Source: Periplaneta americana (taxonomy: Eukaryota; Arthropoda; Insecta; Blattodea; Blattidae). Taken from it: DNA of 64,000 bases. The first letter of the stretch is position 1. Each line of letters begins with the position of its first letter. The stretch lies in the NCBI RefSeq assembly GCF_040183065.1, contig NC_091121.1, forward strand, positions 63,582,287-63,646,286. Direction: 5' to 3'. The notes beneath the pieces were generated by a model that was not told the origin of the DNA, did no database searches, and saw only the letters and a program-made list of their open reading frames with translations. Below are positions 1 to 10,670 of this stretch, in pieces. Made by a program: the position numbers and the translations under genes.

Positions 1-138
1 AGTACTATTAAGATTTTTTTTCCTCGTTTGACATGTTCCATACTTTAGCTGTGAAGCAATGTACGAATACCATGGAATGTAGGCCTAAATAAATACAATA
101 CAATAGTCTGCAGTTTTATTCTTTATCTTTATGAAAAC

Positions 139-146
<8 letters not shown>

Positions 147-205
<59 letters not shown>
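147..205. repeat. (TAA)n microsatellite
   Basis: About 20 TAA units directly abut the SINE-like repeat at 206-477. On the minus strand this makes it the 3' tail of that SINE. The poly-leucine reading frame across it is an artefact. Confidence 0.95.
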
Positions 206-206
<1 letters not shown>

Positions 207-477
207 CCTAGGCGCGACAGCCCATGAAGAGCCATGTCTGACCAGCCGGCTGCTGACCTTACGTCCATATGTGTCAGCAGAGGTGATCGATTATCCAACC
301 AGAACGGAGGTATCGTGTGATTAGCACGATGGTGTCCCCAACCGTTACAGCTGGCTCGCGGAACCGGATTTCGCTACCTATCGGAGCTCTCTAAACTCAT
401 AACAATGCTGGGTGGGCACCTTCTCGTACATTGGCCGAAATTACATGAGAAAATTTCTTACCCCGTGAGAAAATACA
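206..477 (-). mobile_element. SINE-like repeat (SINE-E), head truncated
   Basis: The stretch matches a SINE layout I recall from insect genomes: a GC-richer body with the words CAGCCCATGAAGAGCC, ACCTATCGGAGCTC and TGCTGGGTGGGCACC, then ATGAGAAAATTTCTT where a tRNA-like head normally follows. The tRNA-like head is missing here, so the copy is truncated. Orientation is minus because the (TAA)n tail lies at the left end. Assignment rests on recall of the family, not on a search. Confidence 0.6.
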
Positions 478-1231
478 AAAGCTAAATTTTTAATTTATTT
501 CGCAGCATTATTCTATTTCAATAGAGAATAGAAGCACATTATATTTCCTCTAAATCATTAGTTATTTTATTTTGGACTTCAGATTTTATTTCTTCACCTT
601 TTAGTAATTCTGCATTAGGCCTATATGCTTTAATGATGTTTCTTCTGTTATGTTTTAATCTTAATTCTTTTTACCTGCCATTTCTACCCTGAGTACAAAT
701 TTGGAGGTGCTGTAATACTGTAGGCCCACTCTCCACCCCAACCATTACCAGCTCCTTGATAGGCCTATGGGTGGGATATGATGATAATAGTAATAATAGG
801 CTACTTACTATCAAGAACTAGACTCTTCATTCGAAATTCGCTTCTGAGAATATTATCATAGTCCCTAATTGAAATAACATTCTCTTTGTGGCGGGTAGAG
901 ATACTGTTGTATTATATTTCTGGAAATCTGATGAGCCCTCTACGGGCTGTCGTGAAACGGACTTGTTTTTGTTTTTGATGGTGACACTGATAATTATCTT
1001 CATTCAAGACTTCGGTCCGTCCATTTCGTCTCAATCGTGTGAGATTTGCTAACCAACTTTAAACATTTGCAACTAGCGTGTCTCTCTGACTATGTGGTTG
1101 GTATGGTACCAGTCTACCGCTTAAGGTAACACAGAATAAATATAGTTGTTAAACTGAATAGGCAGTTTGTCTAATGTAGCCTATTTTTAGGCCAATGGAG
1201 TTGTGGTCCAGCTTGAGACACAAAGGACACA

Positions 1232-1286
<55 letters not shown>
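1232..1286. repeat. (ATT)n microsatellite, left part
   Basis: About 18 ATT units stop abruptly at the left end of Helitron-like copy 1. The array resumes in the same phase beyond the other end of that element at 2167. Confidence 0.95.
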
Positions 1287-1290
<4 letters not shown>

Positions 1291-2165
1291 GCCGTACCCG
1301 TGCGCTCCGCTGCACCTGTTAGAAATAAATATAAAGTAATTACATAATTAAAATAGGACGTCTGATCCACGGAACATTCGTGTTTGATAGAAGGATAAAT
1401 CGTTTAATATGTTACTTAATTTAGATTGTATTTCAATAATTAAAATGGGGTCATTTTGGTCCAGAGAGCACTCAAAAGTTACTGTAATAACATTATAGCA
1501 TTATGTCCATCTAGAGAAACTACACTTTCCAATGGTGAAATAATAATTAATTATACAAATCGGTTAATTTAGCATCCTATATTACTTCATACAAACACAG
1601 AAACATTCTCTGTAGGCTATGTTTCATAGCTTTCGATTGTTGTTGTCCAAGGCCCCTTATAGACGTAGTCATTTGTTTTCATTTCATTACACCGCCTTAG
1701 ATGACATTGTATTTTAATTTTAAAACTCATTTATCTCATTAAATATCAGTCCTATCAAAATTTTTCAACGAATAAAACTTATCGCAAATTATTTTTAAAG
1801 AAACTTTTGTTATGTAACATTTTTCACAAAAATCAATAATAAGCGAGATATTTCGATTTATTTAATTCAGGCCTCCTTATAAACCCCCTTTTAAATAACG
1901 TATTTTGAATGTCATATAGCCTAAAATCTAAGTTACAACGAACTTAATTTATATTCCAATTTTCATGTAAATCGGTTCAGCCATTATCGCGTGAAAAGGC
2001 AACAAACATCCAGACAGACAGCCGGACAGACAGACATACAAACAAAAATTTCAAAAAAGCGATTTTCGGTTTCAGGGTGGTTAATTATATATGTTAGGAC
2101 CAATTATTTTTGGAAAATCGAAAATTACCAGAAAAATTTCGGCTACAGATTTATTATTAGTATAG

Positions 2166-2166
<1 letters not shown>
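1287..2166 (-). mobile_element. Non-autonomous Helitron-like element, copy 1
   Basis: On the minus strand this starts TCTATACTAATAATAAATCT, runs through a CTGTCTGTCTGT-type stretch and a GAACCGATTT-like block, and ends in a GC-rich terminus around GTGCAGCGGAGCGCACGG followed by (C)TAG. Two further copies lie at 19215-20376 and 28530-29749. A 5' TC, 3' CTAG, insertion between A and T, and absence of a target duplication are Helitron hallmarks. This copy has TTAG rather than CTAG at the 3' end and lacks about 270 bp carried by the other two. No Rep/helicase ORF is present. Confidence 0.75.
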
Positions 2167-2197
<31 letters not shown>

Positions 2198-2224
2198 CAT
2201 CATCATTATCATCATCATTATTAT
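2167..2224. repeat. (ATT)n / (ATC)n microsatellite, right part
   Basis: Ten or so ATT units grade into CAT/ATC units. This is the continuation of the array interrupted at 1287. Confidence 0.9.
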
Positions 2225-3055
2225 AATGTTGAATATATGATCAAACATTTCAGATCGTACATCCTGTCGGTCATTACTATCGTATGGATAGTGTCATCGC
2301 CCAGTCTATCGACTAGTTTGTGTTAGGCAATGCATTCATTTCTGAAATACATTATTTGGTAGACTAATTGTTGGGTATCTTCAGAGATGTTATGTTTTTG
2401 TTCCTTCCCTGTAATTGAAGCGTCACGAAACTTTTGCCCACTGGGGATACTTATCTAGTCTTTTTTTCAGTTTGTGTCATAGGTCTATAACGCGTTTTAG
2501 TCATTCCATGAATGCTGTTCGTTAGGGACGAAAATAATCATAATAATGTTGTTAATATCATGTTTAAAATGTCAACTTTGTGTAGAGCCTATGTGTTGTA
2601 GCAGTGCAACTTCAAGTTCAGAAAGTAAACCGTTTTTGTGTATAAAATAGATTACTTTTTGTGTGACTAACGTAACATTTTAATGAAATGACCCATTTGA
2701 CACAGCGTCTCCAATTAAGATACCAAGTTAAAGAAGTTTAACATTTTATTAAAGTAGTTAAAATGTAATATAAATTTTTTGTTCAAGTCCAGACTCGTGC
2801 TGACTTTGAACTGATGGTTATATTTGAAACTCATTTTTGTATACTTATAGCAATATCATTGAAATAATACAGTCCAAAGTGTTATTTCTGTTATTTCTGA
2901 TTGATTTTGATAAATTAATTTGAGAAAGATTGTATCTTTTTAGTGAAATAAATCATTAAAAAAGAAAGAATTTAACTTATCAGTGTTCATACTATTCGTA
3001 GGTTATATCTGCGATTGCGATATGGTGCGTCAAAATAAGTCTCACAAATAACACT
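2225..3055. other. No recognisable gene
   Basis: AT-rich unique-looking sequence. No ORF with a recognisable domain and no clear terminal repeats were seen. Confidence 0.6.
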
Positions 3056-3296
3056 GACAAGGCATCACTCATGAGACAACTAAGCCAAGAGATAAGGGGT
3101 AGGGTGGCCAGGTCCTTTCCTCCTCCATTTCATACATCGCTTTCTAGTTACGTATGACTACACCAATCGGACTTCAGATGTATACAAACAAAAAATTTTT
3201 CTTCCTCTGACACATATCGTCAAGTGAGATGTACTGCCTGTATAATACTGTAGATGTAGCCTACATATCAGTCAGAACCTCAATCAGAGGTAAACA
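3056..3296 (+). repeat. Dispersed repeat family R1, copy 1
   Basis: About 240 bp recur in direct orientation at 12600-12842. Both contain ATGAGACAACTA, then GACTTCAGATG, then a near-identical block beginning TTCCTCTGACACATATCGTC and ending TACTGCCTG. No tRNA-like promoter boxes, TIR or coding capacity was seen, so the class is unknown. Confidence 0.7.
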
Positions 3297-4379
3297 AAAT
3301 ACTTATGAATCAGAATGAAATAGTTTCGTGATAATACGTATAATCAGAATCATTTCAAGCATTGCATTAAGCACAAAGTCGAATTTAACAAAGGAACAAC
3401 TGTCAACAAGTATGTTAGCACTTAAATCAGTGAGCAAGACAGGATTTGCATTCATAGTGGCAAACACTCCTGGTTTATATTGAAATGTCCTAAAAAAAAA
3501 AGAGGTATGTGCGAAATAACTTTAAACGATAGGTGTCATAATAGAACGAGTATAAACATTTAATCGCATAAACTTTGGTAGAAAACATTGGTAGGTCCAT
3601 ATACAGTATTATCAAGAACGTTAGAACAAAATGGATGTTAAAGATAAGAAGCCTTGAAAAGCACACCGTATTTACAGGATGATGACATTTATGGAAATTT
3701 ATGCAAGTACGGAATATTAGGATATAAAACAGGATAAAATAAATCGAGCCAGTGAGATGTTCTGATCGATGGCTAGACATACACGTTTAGATAAAAAATA
3801 GTTCCAACTTAAACGATTAGAACCGAATATATTAAATTTAATAGAAAGAATGTAAAAATAGAAACGAAATTGTTCATCACATTTTGAAATCAAACTTCTT
3901 TAGGCAGGATACGAGTCGAACTCTGTGACGGACGTTTAAGAAGGCTTTGCGTGTGGTTGGTACGGGATTGTGCACGGTTCTGTATTATCGCGTAAATAAA
4001 GTTTCTGTTGTTTGCGGTTTGCCATCAGTTTACACAAATTAATGCATATATTAGTGGGGCCGATGCTGGGCAGTGGATCTGCTGTGTAGTGTTGTGACGT
4101 AATGCAGTCTAAACCAGTGACTGAAATTACTTTGTTGTGAGGGTTTTTTTAAAGAAAATATGCCTAAATCAGGAGCTCAACGAACAACATCTTGGCGTGA
4201 AAAAAAAGCATGTAAATGTATGTGGAGTTTACTTTGAAGATGAATAATTCACCCAGCGAATCAACAACAAGATTTGGGACAACTAATTCAGTTTTCTTAT
4301 TTCACTTGAAAAGACTGCAGAATAAAGTTTTCATATCTCTTTCTTTAGCTACCATAAACGTATTGAAGAGTATTGAGTG
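3297..4379. other. No recognisable gene
   Basis: Unique AT-rich sequence. At about 4160 a short open stretch begins with residues MPKSGAQRTTSWREKKAC, which has the flavour of a transposon protein N-terminus, but it stops after roughly 20 codons. No assignment is made. Confidence 0.5.
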
Positions 4380-4383
4380 TTAA

Positions 4384-5082
4384 GGGGAGAGGACGTTATT
4401 TATTTTATTTATTTATTTATTTTTTTTTTGTAAAAATTATTAAATTAAGAAAAAAATTCTTTAAAACACTCTGTGATATGTGTGAAATACATTGCATAAC
4501 ATTTTGTGGGTTTGTGTCCCTATCGGATGTTCTTGCGCTCTGGGTTTTTAAAACACAGCCTCCTTTGTTGTTTCCGGTAACTTAATTTTTTTGCTACATT
4601 GTCAGACAAAAATGGATATAATTTCTGAACTATGAAAAATACATGCATGAAATTTAGAACATACATTCTCTAGACTATTAGGAAACTTTCCTCTGTAACA
4701 GAATTTTGCTAATTGATTTCATTTTAAAAATATGTCTAAAAAAAAGGAAATAAAAAAATTGTTATTAAATTTTAATTGTTTATTTTACAAATGTAGGGAC
4801 TAATATAAAAATTCTGTTGCAGACAGTTTGTAGAGCATGCTTTCACAAGTAAAATGTAAAGAACTGTCTGAATTTATCTTTAAAAATAGCTTAGATATAT
4901 CGGTTTTAGTGAAATTCTACATTGGGTACATTTTTTTTTCAAATCTGGGCCACCAAATAATTTTTTTCAAAATATTTATATTTGGTTGAGTTGCTATAGC
5001 CATGAGCTCTCTATATACAAAAAAAAATTAAAATTTCACACCAAATAGGAAAGAAGTTTAAAAAAAATACCGCCCTTTTCCC
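4384..5082. mobile_element. TTAA-flanked terminal-inverted-repeat element
   Basis: TTAA occurs directly outside both ends (4380-4383 and 5083-5086). The left end GGGGAGAGGACGTTATTT pairs with the inverse of the right end, GGGAAAAGGGCGGTATTT. TTAA target duplication is characteristic of piggyBac-like elements. The terminal GGG start is not the usual piggyBac CCC start, so the superfamily is uncertain. No coding region; about 700 bp. Confidence 0.5.
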
Positions 5083-5086
5083 TTAA

Positions 5087-6193
5087 ATTTATCTCCTATT
5101 TATCATCTCTCATTGCACGGACATTTAAAAAAGAGTAGTACACATTTATAGCTTGAAGTTTTATTTTTGCCACACATAGAGGCTTCATACCATTTTTCTT
5201 ACATTAACAGAAAAGTTTCCGAATATAATGCTAAGTTACAAACATGAAGATATTAGATGCCCTTTGACTATATACATAGGCGGCAACTTTTAATTTTTTT
5301 CAATGGGTACTCATACTTTCGCACTGATATAAATCAATAAAAGTAAATTCTTGCAGCCTGCATTTCCTTTAGCTTAGTACTGTATATAGAAGCTGCAACA
5401 TTAACTCCTTTTTCAACAAAGGAACACACCATGACAAAGGAACACACCATGACATGACTTATGCAAGGAGCTCATTTAATGCACTTTAAATCGTTTAATA
5501 GCTTCATGCCAGGAACAAACTCCTTTATTGCTCTTTGGTCCACAGTAGAAAAAGTTGCAAGTTTAGGGTTAGTTTCTAAAGCAATATGTAAGAGAGTCGA
5601 TTTCTACTTTGACTGAGAATATTAATGAATGCTACCTTACACTGCGGTGAATGGGAGATGTCTACCCTATACCGCCAATGTGAAATTTACTTATTTAATA
5701 ACCAATTGTCTTAGGAACTGCTAAAGACATCGTGCTGAAATTTTTACAGGGTAAAGACACAGTCTAGCATATGTCACGAAGCTCAATACGAAGGGAATAT
5801 GCATCCATAGATAGTTGCTAACCACTAGGATCGCTACTATTGCCTCATTACAGACAATGCGAAATAGTACCGGCATAGTCTATTGTTCCTAGTACCCTCA
5901 AAATTCAAGCTTCAAGCTTCGCAATAGTATGTACTAGACTGTGGTAAAGGTACAAGGTATCTAAGCAAACGGACGCAGATTTATAAAAATAAATACAAGT
6001 TATAAAATTATATGACTTATTAAAATAATGTTGATTTTTTGTTATTTTTATGTAACATAATTTTCTGATCAAAGTAATAGATATACTAGACTTTTGCGGA
6101 AGTTTCTAAATAGTCTTAAATGACCAAGTTATTTTTTCTCCTCTCTCTTCCTCCCCCCTCCATTTTTTTTGTTATCTTGATATATTACTTAAT
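5087..6193. other. No recognisable gene
   Basis: AT-rich sequence with a short tandem duplication at about 5421-5455 (GACAAAGGAACACACCAT twice). No domain-bearing ORF. Confidence 0.6.
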
Positions 6194-6196
6194 CGT

Positions 6197-6198
<2 letters not shown>

Positions 6199-6257
<59 letters not shown>
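6199..6257. repeat. (TA)n microsatellite
   Basis: About 29 TA units. The Ile-Tyr reading frame through it is an artefact. Confidence 0.95.
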
Positions 6258-6260
<3 letters not shown>

Positions 6261-6559
6261 TATATAGTACGATTTTGCTATTCAACTTGTAACCCACATG
6301 TATTCTCCTATTAGTATATTAACTTTATATTATATCTCGAGTGAATTAATCGTCTAATTTATCTCGAGCAGTTTATGTCTTATAAATTGTATATATTCCC
6401 CTTATGTTATATAACTGATTTTGATTATATGTAATTTTCTACTTTATTTTATATTCTCCTTATATTATGTAACTGATCTTGACTATTTGTAATTTTTACT
6501 ATATTTTATGTAATCTCTAAGATATCTTCTTTTGTGTTGTTTTGTAATTTATCACATAA

Positions 6560-6690
6560 TTTTGTATTTCATGTATATTATTGAAACCTGGTTGAGTGGA
6601 AGAGAAGGCCTTATGATCTTAACTCTGCCAGGCAAAATAAAACTACTATAATACTACTGCTACTACTACTGCTACTGCTGCTTCTGCTGC
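6560..6690 (+). mobile_element. Retrotransposon 3' tail fragment plus trinucleotide run
   Basis: The block around GAGTGGAAGAGAAGGCC and TTAACTCTGCCAG, followed by AATAAAA and then (TACTAC/TGC)n, resembles a LINE 3' end plus microsatellite tail that I recall from insect genomes. No coding part is attached, so this is at most a short fragment. Confidence 0.4.
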
Positions 6691-6693
6691 TTA

Positions 6694-7415
6694 TAGTAAA
6701 ACTTTGGATTGCGAGCATTATTCGTTTCGAAAACGTGCTCTTAATCCAAAACACTCGATATCAAAGCGACTTTCTCCATAAAAGAACAATGCAAACTCAA
6801 ATTAATTCGTTTCACAACCTTTTATTCATATAAAATACAGTATAATTTAGGTAAAATTCAATACAATAGTGCAACACAAATTGCTTTACTGTATTTTGTT
6901 TTTGAACGTCTTTCACTTGTTTTACTGCTTAGAAAACTTCTTGAACATTTAAAGAAAATATTTTCACTGTCACTAACGGAGTCACTTCTGACTGCTTGAC
7001 TGACTGGAATCTTTTGCTTTGACTAAGAACCTAACCAATAACACCTGTTTTTGCAATGAGGATTTTTCGGAAATGTGACATTGCGTTGTCGTTAAACAGA
7101 TTTATCGCACTTACTGCTACAACCTTATCAAGATGGTGAATTTGAACAAAATTTTGTACTGCTTCCTATTTTTTACACACCTCTTTAATCTCTTTTGAAG
7201 CGAGGAATTCGTCCTCTCTTTTCTCCTCTTCCTCCTCAGACGAGATCCCCTCCATTGCCTCTTACTGCTGTTCGCAAGTGAAGCAAGTTCCGTACAAATC
7301 GTGCTGCTCGTATTGCAAGACATCGCTCGTTTATCAAACAAAAGTGTTTCCTCATTGTTCACTCGGTTTGCAAAACACTCGCAAACCAAGTTAATCGCAA
7401 TCCAAGGTTTTGCTG
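6694..7415. mobile_element. Tigger/pogo-like MITE with TA target site
   Basis: The left terminus TAGTAAAACTTTGGATTGCG pairs with the inverted right terminus CAGCAAAACCTTGGATTGCG. TA flanks both ends (6692-6693, 7416-7417). Subterminal words ATCCAAAACACTCG and AAAACACTCGCAAACCAAG repeat the terminal theme. A TA duplication with a CAG-type end fits Tc1/mariner/pogo. A basic minus-strand ORF at 7117-7461 runs through the right end and is not recognisable as a complete transposase. Confidence 0.65.
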
Positions 7416-7417
7416 TA

Positions 7418-8014
7418 GGCTTATATCTCTTAATGTGCGTCAATTTTATTATTGTCAACATGTGTTTAAAATTTCATCTTTCTATCATACGAGTGTATAG
7501 TTCCTGAGAAAATTGGGCATTTGCATAAAATATATAAACATTTCAGTATATCTTCAGTAGTTCCGGAGATCCTGGGTCATTAAATAAGCAAATTTAATAT
7601 TATCGCATTGGTGATAGGGTAGTTAATCTCCCCAGAAGAAGAATGCGATCGATAGCTAAGGCAGTTTTTTTTTAATTACATCGTGTAAACTGGTTAGATT
7701 ACATTCTTTTGTAAAGTCTACATTAAATGATCCATGGAAACTATTTTTTCTCCCTATCGTGGCACGGAAGTTAAAATTGAAATCGAAATTAATTTCAGCA
7801 CAAATATCCAATTGGTGTTTGAGCCCTGGAACAGCCATGTAGCCTGCGCCTGTGATTATTCGTAGATATATGAGGCTGAATTTTTTTGAAGCTTCAGATA
7901 AGATAGGCCACCGTTGACCTGTATTTGTGAATTGTATCAACATGAGTTTTTTTTTAGATGAAACTAACGAAACTGCTTTTATGCTCCCCGTAAACGAGTT
8001 ACTGTATGTAATTT
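7418..8014. other. No recognisable gene
   Basis: A minus-strand 95-codon open frame at 7656-7943 has no recognisable domain and no splice or promoter context. It is not annotated as a gene. Confidence 0.5.
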
Positions 8015-8251
8015 GAAGGGTTCAGAGGCATAGTGGGCCAAGCGCCATTTATTAAAAACTGAGAAAGCAAGGGTTAAAGTTAAGTGAATAACCTAGTTTA
8101 ATGAAGATTGACATATCATTTAGTTTTAATGTGTATACTTTATATTACTTGCTATATGTTTCCATTTAATTATGGTAATAACTTCATTTTAACCCTTGTT
8201 TTCTACTGTTTTAGTAAATGGCGCTTGGCCCACTATGCTTCTGAACCCTTC
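8015..8251. mobile_element. Foldback MITE family M1, copy 1
   Basis: Two imperfect inverted arms of about 75 bp (left arm begins GAAGGGTTCAGAGGCATAG, and the right end is its inverse) enclose an AT-rich centre. ATTT occurs immediately outside both ends. A full second copy lies at 21831-22067, and truncated copies lie inside Helitron-like copies 2 and 3. No coding capacity. Confidence 0.8.
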
Positions 8252-8255
8252 ATTT

Positions 8256-8985
8256 ATAAATAAATAAATCCTTTAGGTCTAGAATCATAATTCATAGCAT
8301 AAAAAAATTATTCTGTAACAATTCATAAATTTACATAAACACAAACGATTTTACTTTAAAACAGTCATTAATATTTAGAATTATAGTAGATGTCTTATTT
8401 AAAATAATTTTGCCAAGTGGTAATTAGTGAGATGTAAGTTTTTGCTCAATTGCCAAAAAATAAGTTTTTGGATATTGTGACATGATTATAGAGGACTCAA
8501 ATAATTACGCTACGTTAATTTTTTCGGCTGTTTGGTACACAGCCTCCGAAACTTGTTCTACTTAGTTCAGTGCCATTCAGTGCACCTGCTGAGCCATCAG
8601 GATTAGTTGAGGTGGTGATACTGAAAATGACAATTGCAATTACACGTATTTGCAGTGTAGTCATGCACTCGTGCCACTTTCACTTCGCACTTGAAAAAAG
8701 TTTGCGATGGGCGATTGTCATTAACCTGTGGCACCGCAGTGAGGCGAAACTGTCCCCACTCGATGGTACAGTGATCAAGGTCAGAAGTGTGACGTGGCGT
8801 AGCTTCAGTTCCTGGTACATACTGTACTCCAACAGTTCAAAATCAATTTGTCTCGTTTATATTTATTCATGCTGTTTCGCTGGTTCATAAGGCCTAATTT
8901 GCACTTTTCAAGATTGAAAGTATCTATATAAAACTCTGGTTTTGTAGTATAGAAAATATATAAAATACATGTAATTTCATTTATT
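8256..8985. other. No recognisable gene
   Basis: Mostly AT-rich. The somewhat GC-richer patch at 8560-8880 contains a 106-codon open frame without recognisable domains. Confidence 0.5.
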
Positions 8986-8989
8986 CATT

Positions 8990-9568
8990 TATACTTGTGG
9001 CTTTTAAGAAATCCGGAGATTCACTGCCGCCCTTACATAAGCCCACCGTCGGTCCCTATCCTGTGCAAGATTAATCCAATCTCTATCATCATATCCCACC
9101 TCCCTCAAATCCATTTTAATATTATCCTCCCATCTACGTCTCGGCCAAAGGTCTTTTTCCCTCCGGCCTCCCAACTAACACTCTATATCAGCTGTCGTCA
9201 GCATAGAGCACCCTGGGGCTAGCGTCTCTTATCCGCGGAGAACGCAGTGCACCATGGTGCACTCGTAGCGGGTATGCTCTCTACCTCTTCCTGCAGCACG
9301 ACGGGGCACACGGGACGGCTCCGCTTACCCTTTGCACATTTCAGCGAGTGCTGACTACCATTGCTCTATATGCATTTCTGGATTCGCACATACGTGCTAC
9401 ATGCCCTGCCCATCTCAAACGTCTGGATTTAATGTTCCTAATTATGTCAGGTGAAGAATACAATGCGTGCAGTTCTGTGTTGTGTAACTTACTCCATTCT
9501 CCTGTAGCCTAACTTCATCCCTCTTAGTCCCAAATATTTTCCTAAGAACCTTATTCTTAAATGTAAGG
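8990..9568 (-). pseudogene. RTE-like LINE reverse transcriptase C-terminus, fragment 1
   Basis: Read on the minus strand, the sequence corresponds to the end of a non-LTR reverse transcriptase protein common in arthropod genomes. It has EWSKLHN-, LYSSPDIIRNIKSR-, LRWAGHV-, KRPLGR-, RRRW- and KMDLREVG-like stretches, with several frame breaks. A 175-bp element (9189-9363) interrupts it. A second copy of the same region lies at 51086-51372 without that insertion. The catalytic reverse transcriptase core is absent. The RTE-like label is from recall of this C-terminal signature. Confidence 0.65.
9189..9363. mobile_element. Short hAT-like MITE (family M2), copy 1
   Basis: An insertion inside the RTE-like fragment flanked by an exact 8-bp duplication CTCTATAT (9181-9188 and 9364-9371). 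Ends CAGCTGTCGTCAGCA and, inverted, CAATGGTAGTCAGCA agree at about 11 of 15 positions. 8-bp duplications with CA-type ends fit hAT. The uninterrupted RTE-like copy at 51.1 kb reads straight across the site and confirms the boundary. A second copy is split between 27081 and 30477. Confidence 0.75.
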
Positions 9569-9729
9569 TATTTATTTATTTATTTATTCATTTATTCATT
9601 GATTCATTCATTGATTTATTGATTGATCCATTTATTTATTTACTTATTTATTTGTTTGCTTATTTATTTATTTATACTCTAATCGTTTTACGTTTGACCG
9701 ACTAGCGATTAATTAATTAATTAATTAAT

Positions 9730-9772
<43 letters not shown>

Positions 9773-9780
9773 TTCTTTAA
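9565..9780. repeat. (TTTA)n-rich low-complexity tract
   Basis: Imperfect TTTA/TTCA tetramers interrupted by a short AT-rich spacer. It adjoins the RTE-like fragment. Confidence 0.9.
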
Positions 9781-9938
9781 AAGACGTTTAATTAAACAAC
9801 ATTTGGGATGGATGTTAATTTTATATAAGAATATGTATTATCTTAAAAAAAAGTATTAAATATAATACAATAAAATTTTTAGTTTTCAAACAGATACATA
9901 CAAAGGAAAAAATATGTAATTGTATAAAAATTCGGACT

Positions 9939-9941
<3 letters not shown>

Positions 9942-9990
<49 letters not shown>

Positions 9991-9994
9991 TAAT
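9942..9994. repeat. (TAA)n microsatellite
   Basis: About 17 TAA units. The poly-Leu and poly-Ile reading frames are artefacts. Confidence 0.95.
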
Positions 9995-9999
9995 TGATA

Positions 10000-10662
10000 T
10001 TCGTTCCTTCGGCCTGTTCCACATTCACTTACAGGAATTGTGATATCAGCTCCTGTTTGTGTGGTTAGCATCACATAATTTTGCCACTAAAAGCAACATA
10101 GGGGTACACAAGAAGAAACACACCTCGTCCCTATCAGAGGGTGCTAAATCTTAAGCAGCCGACACTGGCCGGATTCGATGAACACACGTTAGCACTCCCC
10201 ATACAACACACTGACATCGGACAAACAATCCATGCCGTAGGCGGAATTCAATTATACAGCAATGACTTTCACGCAGCGTCAATTCTGCGTCTAATTCAGC
10301 GTGCATAACAGATAGCATTTTGCATCTGTTGGAGTCGAAGTTTGACTTGGATTTCGAGGTGAAGTTCCCAGGTTCCTGTGACTTGGGAAGGGAGACTTCT
10401 GTTGGCGAAATGCGTAGTAAGAGGCTTTTTCAATTTCAGTCACTTGTAATGTTGTGAAGAAACAGGCGAGTGAAGTAGAACAAACCGGTACTGGATAATT
10501 GGAAGTTAACAATACTCTTCAGATTATTATTTCAATATAGCATTGCGAAATCTTCGTGGAGTTAACTTGTCGACTAACGAATGAGCAACGAATTGTTTGG
10601 TGAATTCTTACTTTCTGTGTAGTACGTGTATATGAATTGTATCTTTTTACTTTTATATTACA
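10000..10662. other. No recognisable gene
   Basis: Mixed-composition sequence. Only short frames of 73 and 75 codons on the minus strand, neither with a recognisable domain. Confidence 0.5.
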
Positions 10663-10670
10663 CGAAGTAT

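Noticed and set aside
7117..7461. 114-codon basic minus-strand ORF as a transposase
   Set aside because: No recognisable DDE or HTH motif; it crosses the right end of the MITE, so it cannot be one coding unit.
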